Shown one piece after another: positions 25,790 through 34,271 of a stretch of 64,000 nt of DNA. Source of the stretch: Jeotgalibacillus marinus (GTDB lineage Bacteria; Bacillota; Bacilli; Bacillales; Jeotgalibacillaceae). The translations under genes were made by a program, and so were the position numbers. The stretch's first letter is position 1. Each line of letters opens with the position of its first letter. The notes under the pieces were generated by a model. It saw only the letters and a program-made list of their open reading frames with translations, did not search any database and had not been told where the DNA came from. The DNA is taken from assembly GCF_040801915.1 (NCBI RefSeq), contig NZ_JBFMIA010000001.1, positions 62,001 through 126,000 of the forward strand. The letters run 5' to 3'.

Positions 25790-26956
25790 TTAGCGAATCA
25801 TTATCATTTCTTTTATCGAACGACCAAGTAATTCACCCCATGAAGCTTGTTGGACGTCCGTTTTCGCTACGATTGGAACTGACGACATTTCTTCGCCATC
25901 GACAATGAGTGACATACTGCCTATTTGTTGCCCTTTTTTAATTGGTACTTTTAAATCCGACTTTAATTCGAGTGTTTTCTCCACTTGTTGATCACTATTT
26001 TTTACTGGAGCTAACCAAGACAACGGCTCACTCAATACGCCTTTGACGAGAAATGGAGAGCCTTTTTCAATTGGCACTTCAGCGACCATTTTGCCTTCTT
26101 TTTCTAATGTTTTGCTTTCGTAGTTCTTAAATCCATAGTCGAGCATCGAAGTGACGATTTCATTTCGTTCTTTTGACGTAGGTGCTCCAAATACAACAGC
26201 AATAAAGCGCATATCTTTCTTTTTAGCGGTAGCCGTTAAACAATACATGGCTTCTTTTGTAAACCCTGTTTTTAATCCATCTGCTCCATCGTAAAATCGA
26301 ACGAGTTTATTTGTGTTTACTAACCAAAATGGATCGTCACTGTCCTCCCGTAAATAATCTTCATAAATGCTTGTAAAATCAATGATTTCTTCATACGCAA
26401 GAAGTTCTTTTGCAAGTTGAGCCATATCGTATGCGGAACTGACATGCCCTTTATCAGGAAGACCTGTTGTATTTTTAAAGACTGTGTTTTTAAGTCCTAA
26501 TGATTTTACTTTATCGTTCATTTGCTGAACAAAAGCTTTTTCAGATCCAGCAATATGCTCAGCCATTGCTACAGATGCATCATTCGCTGAAGCAACTGCA
26601 ATTGCTTTGACCAGATCTCTTACCGACATCTCTTCTCCTACTTTCAAATACACTTGAGATCCACCCATTGAAGCGGCATTCTCACTTGTTGTAACGACAT
26701 CATCCCAAGAAATTTTTTCCGTTTCTATCGCTTCCATAATGAGTAGCATCGTTGCAATTTTTGTCATCGATGCGGGTGGTAATGATTCATCATTGTTCTT
26801 TTCTAATACGATCATTCCTGTATGCTGGTCAATCAAGATGGCTGATTTTACATCATCTAATGGTAAAGCTGTTTTTTGTTCATTTGCCAACATCGTTTTT
26901 GGTACTAAGGAAAACACCAATACTATGCATAAAACTCTTTGGATCCACTTCGTCAT
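25790..26956 (-). CDS. dacF: D-Ala-D-Ala carboxypeptidase DacF
   Basis: Forespore-expressed penicillin-binding protein of about 388 residues that sets the degree of cortex cross-linking. Signal peptide about 1-24; SxxK motif SMTK (Ser63, Lys66), SxN in VASANDASVAMAEH, and KTG in GLKTGFT; then the C-terminal domain. Start at the ATG 26954-26956; a GTG six codons upstream overlaps the GGAGGG ribosome site. A sigma-F-type promoter is found 30-60 bases upstream. Readthrough into spoIIA is possible, as in B. subtilis. Confidence 0.95.
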   Translation of the reverse strand: MTKWIQRVLCIVLVFSLVPKTMLANEQKTALPLDDVKSAILIDQHTGMIVLEKNNDESLPPASMTKIATMLLIMEAIETEKISWDDVVTTSENAASMGGSQVYLKVGEEMSVRDLVKAIAVASANDASVAMAEHIAGSEKAFVQQMNDKVKSLGLKNTVFKNTTGLPDKGHVSSAYDMAQLAKELLAYEEIIDFTSIYEDYLREDSDDPFWLVNTNKLVRFYDGADGLKTGFTKEAMYCLTATAKKKDMRFIAVVFGAPTSKERNEIVTSMLDYGFKNYESKTLEKEGKMVAEVPIEKGSPFLVKGVLSEPLSWLAPVKNSDQQVEKTLELKSDLKVPIKKGQQIGSMSLIVDGEEMSSVPIVAKTDVQQASWGELLGRSIKEMIMIR

Positions 26957-26986
26957 TGTGATCGAACCCTCCACATGCTTTTGGTT

Positions 26987-27015
26987 TATTTTTTCCTAGA
27001 AAGGTCACTTTATAC
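26987..27015 (-). promoter_or_regulatory. Sigma-F/G-type promoter of dacF
   Basis: Minus strand GTATA, 14 bases, GGAAAAAATA. The -10 fits the sigma-F pattern GGNNANAHTR fully and the -35 fits GYATA; the spacer is at the short end of the usual range. Confidence 0.55.
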
Positions 27016-27115
27016 GTAAAAGGTAGGAGTATTTTTAGACATCCAAGAAAATTTATGTGCTGTGGTTTTCTTCAATGGGAGTTTAGCGGAGACCATTTAT
27101 GTGTTTCCCCAACAT

Positions 27116-27148
27116 AAAAACGCCTTCCCATGTTGGGGAAGACGTTTT
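27116..27148 (-). terminator. Terminator of pdp
   Basis: AAAAACGCCTTCCC and GGGGAAGACGTTTT form a nearly perfect stem with a five-base loop; on the minus strand a T-run follows. It ends the pdp transcript before dacF. Confidence 0.85.
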
Positions 27149-27181
27149 GTTGGTTAAAAAGATATCTTCAATTATTATCGA

Positions 27182-28492
27182 TTACTCTCCAGTTACAGTA
27201 CCAACAATAAGTGTTGGTACTGTAACTTTTTGAGTAGTAATCTTAATGCTTTCAAGAAGTGTTTCTTTTACTTTTTCTACTTGAGAAAGATCATTCGCGT
27301 AAATAGTGACGAGCGATTCCCCTTTTTCAACTTTATCACCGACTTTTTTATCTAACATCAAGCCGACAGCAAGATCGATTTGAGAATCTTTCGTTGCTCG
27401 ACCAGCGCCTAACCACATTGCAGCCGTTCCGACATTATCCGCTACAATCTCTGAAACAGTTCCAGCATTTTCAGCTGGTAATTCAATGCGATGCTCAGCT
27501 TGCGGAAGTTTTGATGGATTATCCACTACACTCTCGTCTCCACCTTGCCCAGCTAAAAACTCTTTAAAGCGCTCAAGTGCTTTACCGTTGTCAATCGCAT
27601 GTTCTAGCTTTTGACGTGCTTCTTCAAGTGAAGAGGCCTTCTCGGATAGATACACCATATAACTTCCTAGCTCTAAACAAAGCTCGGTTAAATCTTCTGG
27701 CCCTTCACCTTTTAGTGTATCAATCGCTTCTTTTACTTCTAGCGCATTTCCGATCGCGAATCCCAGTGGCTGGCTCATGTCTGAAATAACTGCCATCGTT
27801 TTTCGTCCAACATTATTGCCAATACGAACCATAGCTTCTGCTAACTCACGTGCTTGCTTTTCGTCTTTCATGAAAGCACCAGCACCAGTTTTGACATCAA
27901 GAACAATCGCGTCAGCACCGGCAGCAATTTTTTTACTCATAATGGAAGACGCAATAAGAGGAATGCTGTTTACTGTTGCTGTAACGTCACGAAGTGCGTA
28001 TAATTTTTTATCAGCTGGCGTTAGGTTTCCACTTTGCCCCATTACAGCTACTTTTATTTCATTTACAAGCTTTGTGAACTCATCACTCGTAAGTTCCACA
28101 TGAAAACCTGGAACAGCTTCCAGTTTATCGATCGTTCCACCTGTGTGACCAAGTCCACGCCCACTCATTTTTGCAACAGGGACATCAATCGCTGCTACCA
28201 AAGGACCTAGGATTAATGTTGTTGTATCACCAACACCTCCAGTAGAGTGCTTATCAACTTTGATGCCTTCAATAGCTGAAAGATCAATCTGATCGCCTGA
28301 TTCTACCATTGATAAGGTTAAGTCAGCTCGTTCTTGTTCAGTCATTCCTTGGAAGTAGATTGCCATTAGTAATGCGCTTACTTGATAGTCTGGAATATCG
28401 CCTGACGTATAGCCCGCTACTACGAACTGAATTTCGTCTGTTGTAAGAGCTTGTCCGTCACGTTTTTTTTCAATTATATCTATCATTCTCAT
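27182..28492 (-). CDS. pdp: Pyrimidine-nucleoside phosphorylase
   Basis: Splits uridine, deoxyuridine and thymidine into base and (deoxy)ribose-1-phosphate. About 436 residues with the family signature KMSGRGLGHTGGTIDKLE, the phosphate loop KHSTGGVGDTTT and the C-terminal domain. The deoxyribose-1-phosphate feeds phosphopentomutase DeoB, encoded nearby. In B. subtilis this position (between dacF and drm/deoB) holds pupG, a purine phosphorylase. The start is taken at MRMIDIIEKK by family; another ATG five codons upstream lies directly on GAGGGG. Confidence 0.95.
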   Translation of the reverse strand: MRMIDIIEKKRDGQALTTDEIQFVVAGYTSGDIPDYQVSALLMAIYFQGMTEQERADLTLSMVESGDQIDLSAIEGIKVDKHSTGGVGDTTTLILGPLVAAIDVPVAKMSGRGLGHTGGTIDKLEAVPGFHVELTSDEFTKLVNEIKVAVMGQSGNLTPADKKLYALRDVTATVNSIPLIASSIMSKKIAAGADAIVLDVKTGAGAFMKDEKQARELAEAMVRIGNNVGRKTMAVISDMSQPLGFAIGNALEVKEAIDTLKGEGPEDLTELCLELGSYMVYLSEKASSLEEARQKLEHAIDNGKALERFKEFLAGQGGDESVVDNPSKLPQAEHRIELPAENAGTVSEIVADNVGTAAMWLGAGRATKDSQIDLAVGLMLDKKVGDKVEKGESLVTIYANDLSQVEKVKETLLESIKITTQKVTVPTLIVGTVTGE

Positions 28493-28740
28493 CGTTATCG
28501 ATCGCATCCCCTCTATTCATTCTCAATAATCTAATTCTTTATACTATTATGAATATCCTTCTTTTTGGGCAAAAAACATACCTACAACAAAGACTGCTCG
28601 GGATATTTAGCGTACACACCCTTCATCAAAATTTTTTCCACACGCTGAACAAGTAAGGATAAATTCATCCATCATCTTCTGCATTCGTTTCACTTAGTAA
28701 AAAGTAGTTCAAAAAGTAATTTGCTACGTGGTAATATATA

Positions 28741-28760
28741 AAATCAAAAAAAATTGATTT
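28741..28760. promoter_or_regulatory. ArsR-like dyad 1
   Basis: Perfect AAATCAA / TTGATTT with a six-base spacer. ATCAA-N6-TTGAT is the shape I recall for ArsR-family operators. It shares half-site and spacing with the dyad directly before the arsI relic. Confidence 0.45.
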
Positions 28761-28859
28761 AATAAGAAGAAATAAATTGTCCTTGTATCTCCCTTTATTA
28801 AATCAACAAAGATTACAAATCATGAGTTAACTCAAGCTAGTTATTTTTTTAATTCATTC

Positions 28860-28875
28860 ATCAAAAGAAATTGAT
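28860..28875. promoter_or_regulatory. ArsR-like dyad 2, at the arsI relic
   Basis: ATCAA-AAGAAA-TTGAT, ending next to the AAGGAG ribosome site of the relic. Placement over the start region fits repression of that gene. Confidence 0.5.
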
Positions 28876-28890
28876 TCAAGGAGTGATTTT

Positions 28891-29272
28891 ATGTTAAAAA
28901 CACACGTTGGTTTAAATGTAACAGATTCTTCAAGCATCCATTGAATTTTACTCTAAGATCTTTAATGAGAAACCGGTCAAAATCAAAGATGATTATGCAA
29001 AATTTCTCCCAGAGGAGTTAACATTAAACTTTACATTGAATGTAAGAAATGAAGTAAAAGGTAATCAGGTTGGTCACTTTGGTATTCAAGTAGCCAGTCT
29101 TGAAGAGGTATTAAAACATAAAGAACGACTAGAAAAGCTTGGTTTCTTCGCCAAAGAAGATATGAATACAAACTGTTGTTACGCTTTGTAGGATAAGTTT
29201 TGGGTGACGGATCCTGAAGGAAATGAGTGGGGATTTTTCTTCTCAAAAGGCGATAGCGAAGATACAAATTAG
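28891..29272 (+). pseudogene. ArsI/CadI-type glyoxalase-fold lyase, broken
   Basis: Encodes a VOC-fold protein resembling ArsI (organoarsenical C-As lyase; CadI family): MLKTHVGLNVTD at the start, then after a frameshift near 28937-28943 EFYSKIFNEKPVKIKDDYAKF, GNQVGHFGIQVASLEEVL, and the hallmark vicinal-cysteine motif MNTNCCYAL. There TAG (29189-29191) replaces the expected glutamine codon before DKFWVTDPEGNEW. Two independent lesions mean it is not functional. A good AAGGAG site and ArsR-type dyads remain upstream. Confidence 0.8.
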
Positions 29273-29342
29273 AGAAAAAAGAAATAGGCTGTACAATAAT
29301 TGTATTTCAAGTTGGTAAAAAAGAAACAGCTATTGAAAGGAG

Positions 29343-29381
29343 AGCCAGTTGTTCATCATTTAACGAATCACCGGCTTTTTT
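29343..29381 (+). terminator. Weak terminator after arsI relic
   Basis: AGCCAGTTGTT can pair with AACGAATCACCGGCT with mismatches, and TTTTTT follows. The stem is imperfect, so the call is tentative. Confidence 0.4.
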
Positions 29382-29501
29382 AACTTCATCCTATTCATGT
29401 TAAAGGAAGTTATTTTTATCCCTAATCTTTTATTCACACAAACAAACGTACTCTTCTAATCCCTGTAATCTCAGATACTTTAGTGTATAAGTCTTTAATA
29501 A

Positions 29502-30689
29502 TTAGTCGTTTAGATCTTTCAGGAAACTCTTTCCGAATGCAGGCATCTTCACATTGAAATTTTCTGCAATCGTCGCACCAACATCAGCAAATGTGTCACG
29601 AATAGCTAATTCTTTGCCGTTTGAAATGCGTTTAGAATATACAAGCAACGGAACAAATTCACGTGTGTGATCAGTCCCTTCATGAACTGGGTCATTCCCA
29701 TGATCTGCGGTGATGATCAACAAATCTTCATTTGTCATTTTTTCAAACACTTCAGGAAGACGGGCATCGAACGCTTCAAGCGCTTCACCGTACCCTTGAG
29801 GATCACGACGGTGGCCAAATAACGCATCAAAATCAACAAGATTTAAAAAGCTCAATCCAGTGAATTCACGGTCAAACGTTTCAATTAGTTTATCCATCCC
29901 ATCCATGTTGTCTGTCGTACGCAACGAATCAGTGACTCCTTCACCATTAAAAATATCTGAAATTTTCCCGATTGCAAGTACATCAAAGCTACCGTCTTTT
30001 AGTTCATTCATAACTGTCCGCTCAAACGGCTTTAGCGCATAGTCATGACGGTTTGTCGTACGTTTAAATGCACCAGGTTCACCAACAAATGGACGGGCAA
30101 TAATACGACCAACCAAATATTTTTCATCGAGTGTAAGTTCACGTGCAATTTCACAAATACGATAAAGTTCTTCTATTGAAACCACTTCTTCATGTGCTGC
30201 AATTTGTAGAACAGGGTCAGCAGATGTATAAACAATAAGCGCACCTGTTTTCATGTGTTCTTCACCAAGTTCATCTAAAATCTCTGTTCCACTTGCAGGT
30301 TTGTTTCCAATCACCTTGCGACCTGTTTTTTCTTCAAGAAGTTCGATTAGTTCTTGAGGAAAGCCGTCTGGATAAACTTTAAATGGCTTATCAATATTGA
30401 GTCCCATTAGTTCCCAGTGACCTGTCATTGTATCTTTACCAACAGATGCTTCTGCCATTTTTGTATATGATGCTAATGGTTGCTGCGCTTTTTCAATTCC
30501 TTGTACATTTTCAATATTAGAAAGACCTAGCTTGGCCATGTTTGGCATGTTTAAGCCATTCATATGTTCAGCGATATGTCCTAACGTGTTAGACCCTGTA
30601 TCGTTAAATTTAGCAGCATCAGGTGCTTCCCCGATCCCAACAGAATCCATCACTACTAAATGTACACGCTTATATGTAGGGTTTGTCAT
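29502..30689 (-). CDS. deoB: Phosphopentomutase DeoB
   Basis: Manganese enzyme of the alkaline-phosphatase fold that interconverts (deoxy)ribose-1- and 5-phosphate. 395 residues; metal ligands in VVMDSVGIGEAPDA near the start and ITADHGNDPVHEGTDHTREF near the end; the phosphorylated threonine is in KDTMTGHWE. Works with Pdp in nucleoside salvage. GGAGGAG before the ATG. In B. subtilis (drm) it lies between ripX/xerD and pupG; here pupG is replaced by pdp. Confidence 0.96.
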   Translation of the reverse strand: MTNPTYKRVHLVVMDSVGIGEAPDAAKFNDTGSNTLGHIAEHMNGLNMPNMAKLGLSNIENVQGIEKAQQPLASYTKMAEASVGKDTMTGHWELMGLNIDKPFKVYPDGFPQELIELLEEKTGRKVIGNKPASGTEILDELGEEHMKTGALIVYTSADPVLQIAAHEEVVSIEELYRICEIARELTLDEKYLVGRIIARPFVGEPGAFKRTTNRHDYALKPFERTVMNELKDGSFDVLAIGKISDIFNGEGVTDSLRTTDNMDGMDKLIETFDREFTGLSFLNLVDFDALFGHRRDPQGYGEALEAFDARLPEVFEKMTNEDLLIITADHGNDPVHEGTDHTREFVPLLVYSKRISNGKELAIRDTFADVGATIAENFNVKMPAFGKSFLKDLND

Positions 30690-30792
30690 TTTTTACTCCT
30701 CCTCAAATTCACTTTTCTTCTATTTCACCTATTATATTCAAATTTCGACAAGGAATTCGTCTGAAGTCTGACAACTAACTTTAAACCGAGCA

Positions 30793-31680
30793 CTATGCCC
30801 TCGGATGAAACTTCGAATACACGTCTCGAATCCGTTTCGTCGAGACATGTGTATAAATTTGAGTTGAAGAGATATCAGCATGTCCAAGCATCTCCTGTAC
30901 GGCGCGTAAATCTGCTCCATTTTCCACTAAATGCGTGGCAAATGAATGGCGCAATGTATGAGGAGTCAGTTCTTTTTCAATTTTAGCTTTTTTGGCAAGC
31001 CCCTTTAGTATTTTCCAAAAACCTTGTCTTGTTAATCGGTTTCCTTGCTGATTCAAGAACAATGCATTGGTCGTTTTTGGCCGTAGCTGGTTTCGCGTTT
31101 GACGAATGTAAATGTCTAGAACTTCAGACGCTACTTTCCCGATCGGAATAATTCGTTCCTTGTTGCCTTTCCCAATACAGCGTATAAATCCCATTTCCAG
31201 GTTAGCATCATCCGTATTCAAACCAATCAATTCGCTTACACGCATGCCAGTCGCATACATGAGCTCAAGCATTGCGCCATCACGGTAACCGCTCGGCTTA
31301 GATAAATCAGCAGCTCCAAGCAATTGTTCAACTTCTTCTACACTTAATACTTTCGGTAATATCTTCTCGGATTTTGGTGTTTCCAGGTGCTCAGTTGGAT
31401 CTTGCTCACAGCGTCTTTCTCTCATTAAAAAATGGTGAAATGAGCGAATCGATGAAGTGTGACGTGCGATCGTTTTTGCAGACTTTCCTTGCGCTTTTAA
31501 ATGAGCGAAAAATTGTAAAATATGTACGCGTTTCACTTCACAGATAGCCTCAACTCGTTCGACTTTTTCAACATACACCAAGTATGCCTTCAAATCGCGC
31601 TCATAAGACTGTACGGTATTAGATGATAGTCCTTTTTCCACAATCATGAATTGAATAAAATCGAGAAGCTGATCCTTCAT
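30793..31680 (-). CDS. xerD: Site-specific tyrosine recombinase XerD
   Basis: Resolves chromosome dimers at dif together with CodV/XerC. 295 residues: N-terminal SAM-like core-binding domain (about 1-95) and catalytic domain with all six family residues visible: Arg147 (ATGMRVSE), Lys171 (GKGNKE), His241 and Arg244 (HTLRHSFATH), His267 (LGHADI) and the nucleophile Tyr276 (TQIYTH). Good AGGAGG site. This is the housekeeping XerD (RipX), not a phage integrase, given its place between fur and deoB. Confidence 0.96.
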   Translation of the reverse strand: MKDQLLDFIQFMIVEKGLSSNTVQSYERDLKAYLVYVEKVERVEAICEVKRVHILQFFAHLKAQGKSAKTIARHTSSIRSFHHFLMRERRCEQDPTEHLETPKSEKILPKVLSVEEVEQLLGAADLSKPSGYRDGAMLELMYATGMRVSELIGLNTDDANLEMGFIRCIGKGNKERIIPIGKVASEVLDIYIRQTRNQLRPKTTNALFLNQQGNRLTRQGFWKILKGLAKKAKIEKELTPHTLRHSFATHLVENGADLRAVQEMLGHADISSTQIYTHVSTKRIRDVYSKFHPRA

Positions 31681-31860
31681 CTTGACGCCTCCTAATTGTC
31701 CTCATTCTATTGTAGTACGCTTTCATACTATTGTCACTCACAAAACGGCTGTTCAGTCCCGATAAGCCCATGCCGCTTAGCCCAATAGGTACCTTTTGCT
31801 AGACTATGGAGCCATGATTCCGAATGCTAGCTTCTCAAGTTAGACTTATTTCTTTCCACT

Positions 31861-31892
31861 GTAAAAGTCATGCATCTCAGCATGACTTTTAC
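31861..31892 (-). terminator. fur terminator overlapping its stop codon
   Basis: Perfect 13-bp palindrome GTAAAAGTCATGC / GCATGACTTTTAC with a six-base loop. The fur TAA (31889-31891) lies inside the stem. The 180 bases from here to xerD hold no gene; B. subtilis has yqzK there. Confidence 0.8.
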
Positions 31893-32359
31893 TCTTTATT
31901 TGATGAATCATCTTCAGCAGATGACTCTTGGCAACGATAACAAATTCCGTGAAATGTAAGTCTGTGATCTTTTATTTTAAACTTCCAATCTCGCTCTACA
32001 ATTTCTTCTACGTCCTCAAGCAAATCTTCCTGAATTTCATCGACTGAACCACATTCAATACAGATTAAATGGTGATGAAAATGAGCAGCGCCTTCTTTTC
32101 TAAGGTCATAACGCGAAACACCATCTCCAAAATTAATCTTATCGACTACTTTCAACTCTGTTAGTAATTCAAGTGTTCGATAGACGGTCGCCAATCCAAT
32201 TTCAGGTGCTTTTTCCTTCACGAGGAGGTATACATCCTCAGCGCTTAAATGGTCTTCCTCATTCTCAAGCAAAACCCGAACAGTGGCTTCTCGTTGAGGT
32301 GTCAATTTATAGCTTGCTGAATGCAGTTGTTTTTTAATTCGTTCAATTCTGCTTTCCAT
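31889..32359 (-). CDS. fur: Ferric uptake repressor Fur
   Basis: Iron-sensing repressor of 156 residues. Winged helix with SYKLTPQREATVRVLLENEEDHLSAEDVY-like sequence (read from about residue 16), DNA-recognition GLATVYRTLELL, then the metal site AAHFHHHLICIECGSVDEI and the second zinc pair CYRC near the end. Almost identical to B. subtilis Fur through these parts, and the neighbourhood (xerD, spoIIM, nudF) is the fur locus. A PerR-box-like sequence lies upstream. Confidence 0.96.
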   Translation of the reverse strand: MESRIERIKKQLHSASYKLTPQREATVRVLLENEEDHLSAEDVYLLVKEKAPEIGLATVYRTLELLTELKVVDKINFGDGVSRYDLRKEGAAHFHHHLICIECGSVDEIQEDLLEDVEEIVERDWKFKIKDHRLTFHGICYRCQESSAEDDSSNKE

Positions 32360-32417
32360 GATTAACCCTCCCTCGCACTGTCATAAATATTATATCAAAA
32401 GGAGGGTTAATTGCAAA

Positions 32418-32432
32418 CAATAATCATTATAA
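32418..32432. promoter_or_regulatory. PerR/Fur-type box upstream of fur
   Basis: CAATAATCATTATAA matches the 7-1-7 PerR box TTATAATNATTATAA at 12 of 14 defined positions. It lies about 60 bases before the fur start. In B. subtilis fur is repressed by PerR, so the site is plausible; the Fur box shares the same core and cannot be excluded. Confidence 0.5.
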
Positions 32433-32676
32433 ATTAGTAATTATAAATAATACTATATAATACTAATTTTAATATACTGTATTGACTGGCTACTTTTTAC
32501 CCATTATGTACACAGTCCCCAAACATTATCATTTTGAAAATAGGATGAATTTTTCACCAGTTAAAAAACGAGCCTCTTTGGGTATTCCTATATTTGGTTA
32601 ATCAACCGACGAGTTATCAAAGTAATGGTTGTGGGAACAATAAAAAGAATACACGATGATGAAGGAGAGATTTGTT
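32433..32676. other. Divergent promoter region, fur and quinone reductase
   Basis: Very AT-rich on the fur side. No gene. A single Fur half-site-like ATTATCATTTTGAAAAT occurs near 32525 but has no partner. Promoters for both genes must lie here. Confidence 0.4.
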
Positions 32677-33264
32677 TTGAAACACCTCGTTATATATGCT
32701 CATCCAAATCCACAAAGCTTTAACCATGCCATTCTAGAAAAAGTTGTACAAAAGCTAGAAGACCACGGTGAAGAGGTTATCGTACGTGATTTATATGCTT
32801 TAAATTTTAAACCTGTACTAAGCGGTAGTGACTTTACAGCATTCCAATCGGGTCATACACCGAAAGATATTCAAGAAGAACAAGAACATGTAAAACAAGC
32901 TGATGTCATCACCTTCATTTATCCAATCTGGTGGACTGGACTACCAGCTATTTTAAAAGGCTACATTGATCGAGTATTTGCATATGGCTTTGCTTATGCT
33001 GTTAACGAGCAAGGTGGCTATGAAAAACTTTTAGCAGGTAAAAAAGCGGTACTATTTAATACCATGGGGCATCCTGAGGATTATTATGAGGAAATCGGTA
33101 TGATTGAAGCAATGAAACAAACGAGTGATAATGGTATCCTTGATTTCGTAGGTATTGAAACAATGGAGCATAAGTTCTTTGGGTCTGTGCCATCAGTTGA
33201 TGATGCAGCTAGAAAACAAATGCTTGTTGATGTAGAAAATATTATTGCTACACTGTTTGGATAA
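32677..33264 (+). CDS. NAD(P)H:quinone oxidoreductase, flavodoxin fold
   Basis: FMN- or FAD-dependent reductase of the NQO/YwrO/KefG type, 195 residues. Signature HLVIYAHPNPQSFNHAI (flavin phosphate loop), FIYPIWWTGLPAILKGYIDRVF and a conserved NTMGHPEDYY loop. It would reduce quinones by two electrons and relieve electrophile stress. The TTG at 32677 is chosen because AAGGAG lies nine bases upstream and the family begins with MKHLVIYAHP; two ATGs just upstream lack a site. It is monocistronic with its own terminator and is not part of the B. subtilis fur locus. Confidence 0.9.
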   Translation: MKHLVIYAHPNPQSFNHAILEKVVQKLEDHGEEVIVRDLYALNFKPVLSGSDFTAFQSGHTPKDIQEEQEHVKQADVITFIYPIWWTGLPAILKGYIDRVFAYGFAYAVNEQGGYEKLLAGKKAVLFNTMGHPEDYYEEIGMIEAMKQTSDNGILDFVGIETMEHKFFGSVPSVDDAARKQMLVDVENIIATLFG

Positions 33265-33279
33265 AGGTAAATAAATCTA

Positions 33280-33325
33280 AAAAGTCTTACTCGATGTAAT
33301 AGATCTATCGAGTAAGACTTTTTTG
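33280..33325 (+). terminator. Terminator of quinone reductase gene
   Basis: AAAAGTCTTACTCGAT and ATCGAGTAAGACTTTT form a perfect 16-bp stem, followed by a T-run. Confidence 0.9.
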
Positions 33326-33565
33326 CGAAATGAAGCACCTGAACAATCACGTAAAAAACATCAATTTCGCTTGATTTCCTTTACGGATCAAGAGAGGCAC
33401 TGCTGATCGTCACGCAAATGTAAAAGATTTTTTGTCAGAAGACATTCCCGGCATTACCAAGCAAGACAAGCGCCTGACATTCGCGTGGGAAACGAGCTGA
33501 AATCTTTTATCGGTAAAAGAACGGGCCTATTAGGTAGCCTGCATTCAATAGTTATGTCATTCTAA
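33326..33565. other. Gap before spoIIM, nothing firm
   Basis: A plus-strand frame open from 33375 to 33500 ends in KQDKRLTFAWETS; it has no start or ribosome site and may be chance or a remnant. No repeat or RNA gene seen. Confidence 0.3.
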
Positions 33566-34204
33566 TTAAGCACTTGGATGAAACCATTTCATCCACAATG
33601 GCGAAATAAATGCCTCAATTACTCCTCCTAAAACGACGAAAACAATCATGCATGTAAATAAAATCGTGTAGTTCAAGCTCGCCATTTTAAATGTAGGTGT
33701 AAAAGCTTGTCTCGTCACAACTCTTCTCCACAGATGAAGTGTGATTATGATCGCATGTACACACACAATCACATAAACTGGAACTAACAAAAGATTTTGT
33801 GGCAATACAACCCCGAACGAAATCCAAACACCTTCCCAACCGTATTGGGTGATAAATAGACCGGATGTAAAACCAAACATCATCCCTTTCACAAATACGA
33901 TCAACCAAGCAATTGGAAGACCGATCAACGTAAAGCCTGTACACCATATAAGAAACATGAGCGCAATGTCTAACATAATATAGCCTCTAACCTGTTCATT
34001 GAGCAGCGAAAACAATTTTATTTCACCTGCTGCTTCGTAGGCTCTAAATGGATCGAGTAATGGCTGTAGCTGGTCAGTTGGTAGTCTATTAACTAATAGT
34101 GCACCTGTTAAAACCCCTCCACATAAAAGTGCCATAACAAAAACATAAAGGGATGCATGTTGCTGGATATGGTAGATGAATTTGCGTGCGATTGATTTCT
34201 GCAT
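33566..34204 (-). CDS. spoIIM: Stage II sporulation protein M
   Basis: Membrane subunit of the SpoIIDMP engulfment machine, which thins peptidoglycan as the mother cell engulfs the forespore. 212 residues, about five transmembrane segments (for example YVFVMALLCGGVLTGALLV; TGFTLIGLPIAWLIVFVKG) and the conserved end GGVIEAFISPLWMKW. GAGGGGG precedes the ATG. Position between fur and nudF is as in B. subtilis. Confidence 0.95.
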   Translation of the reverse strand: MQKSIARKFIYHIQQHASLYVFVMALLCGGVLTGALLVNRLPTDQLQPLLDPFRAYEAAGEIKLFSLLNEQVRGYIMLDIALMFLIWCTGFTLIGLPIAWLIVFVKGMMFGFTSGLFITQYGWEGVWISFGVVLPQNLLLVPVYVIVCVHAIIITLHLWRRVVTRQAFTPTFKMASLNYTILFTCMIVFVVLGGVIEAFISPLWMKWFHPSA

Positions 34205-34271
34205 CGAAATGCCCCCTCACAATAAACTTCATCCCATTCTATGTATGAAATGAGCGTATCATGAGTCCGTT

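Larger units (their letters stand above)
28493..28890. other. Intergenic with ArsR-type dyads and Cys-rich relic
   Basis: Contains a 7-bp inverted repeat AAATCAA-N6-TTGATTT at 28741-28760 and a second ATCAA-N6-TTGAT at 28860-28875. On the minus strand a 25-codon frame (28684-28607) reads DEFILTCSACGKNFDEGC before a stop; it could be the end of a lost zinc-binding protein. No ribosome site supports it. Confidence 0.4.

Noticed and set aside
29189..29191. Amber codon in the arsI relic as a recoded (pyrrolysine or selenocysteine-like) site
   Set aside because: The same gene has an independent upstream frameshift and the family has glutamine there; plain decay is simpler.
30793..31680. Tyrosine recombinase as a sign of an integrated phage or island
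   Set aside because: Sequence and neighbours (fur, deoB) identify housekeeping XerD.
31741..31800. Third copy of the dispersed repeat
   Set aside because: Only a short stretch resembles copy 2 in reverse; too weak to annotate as a feature.
33375..33500. Open frame ending KQDKRLTFAWETS before spoIIM
   Set aside because: No start, no ribosome site, short, and no family recognised; noted only in the gap entry.
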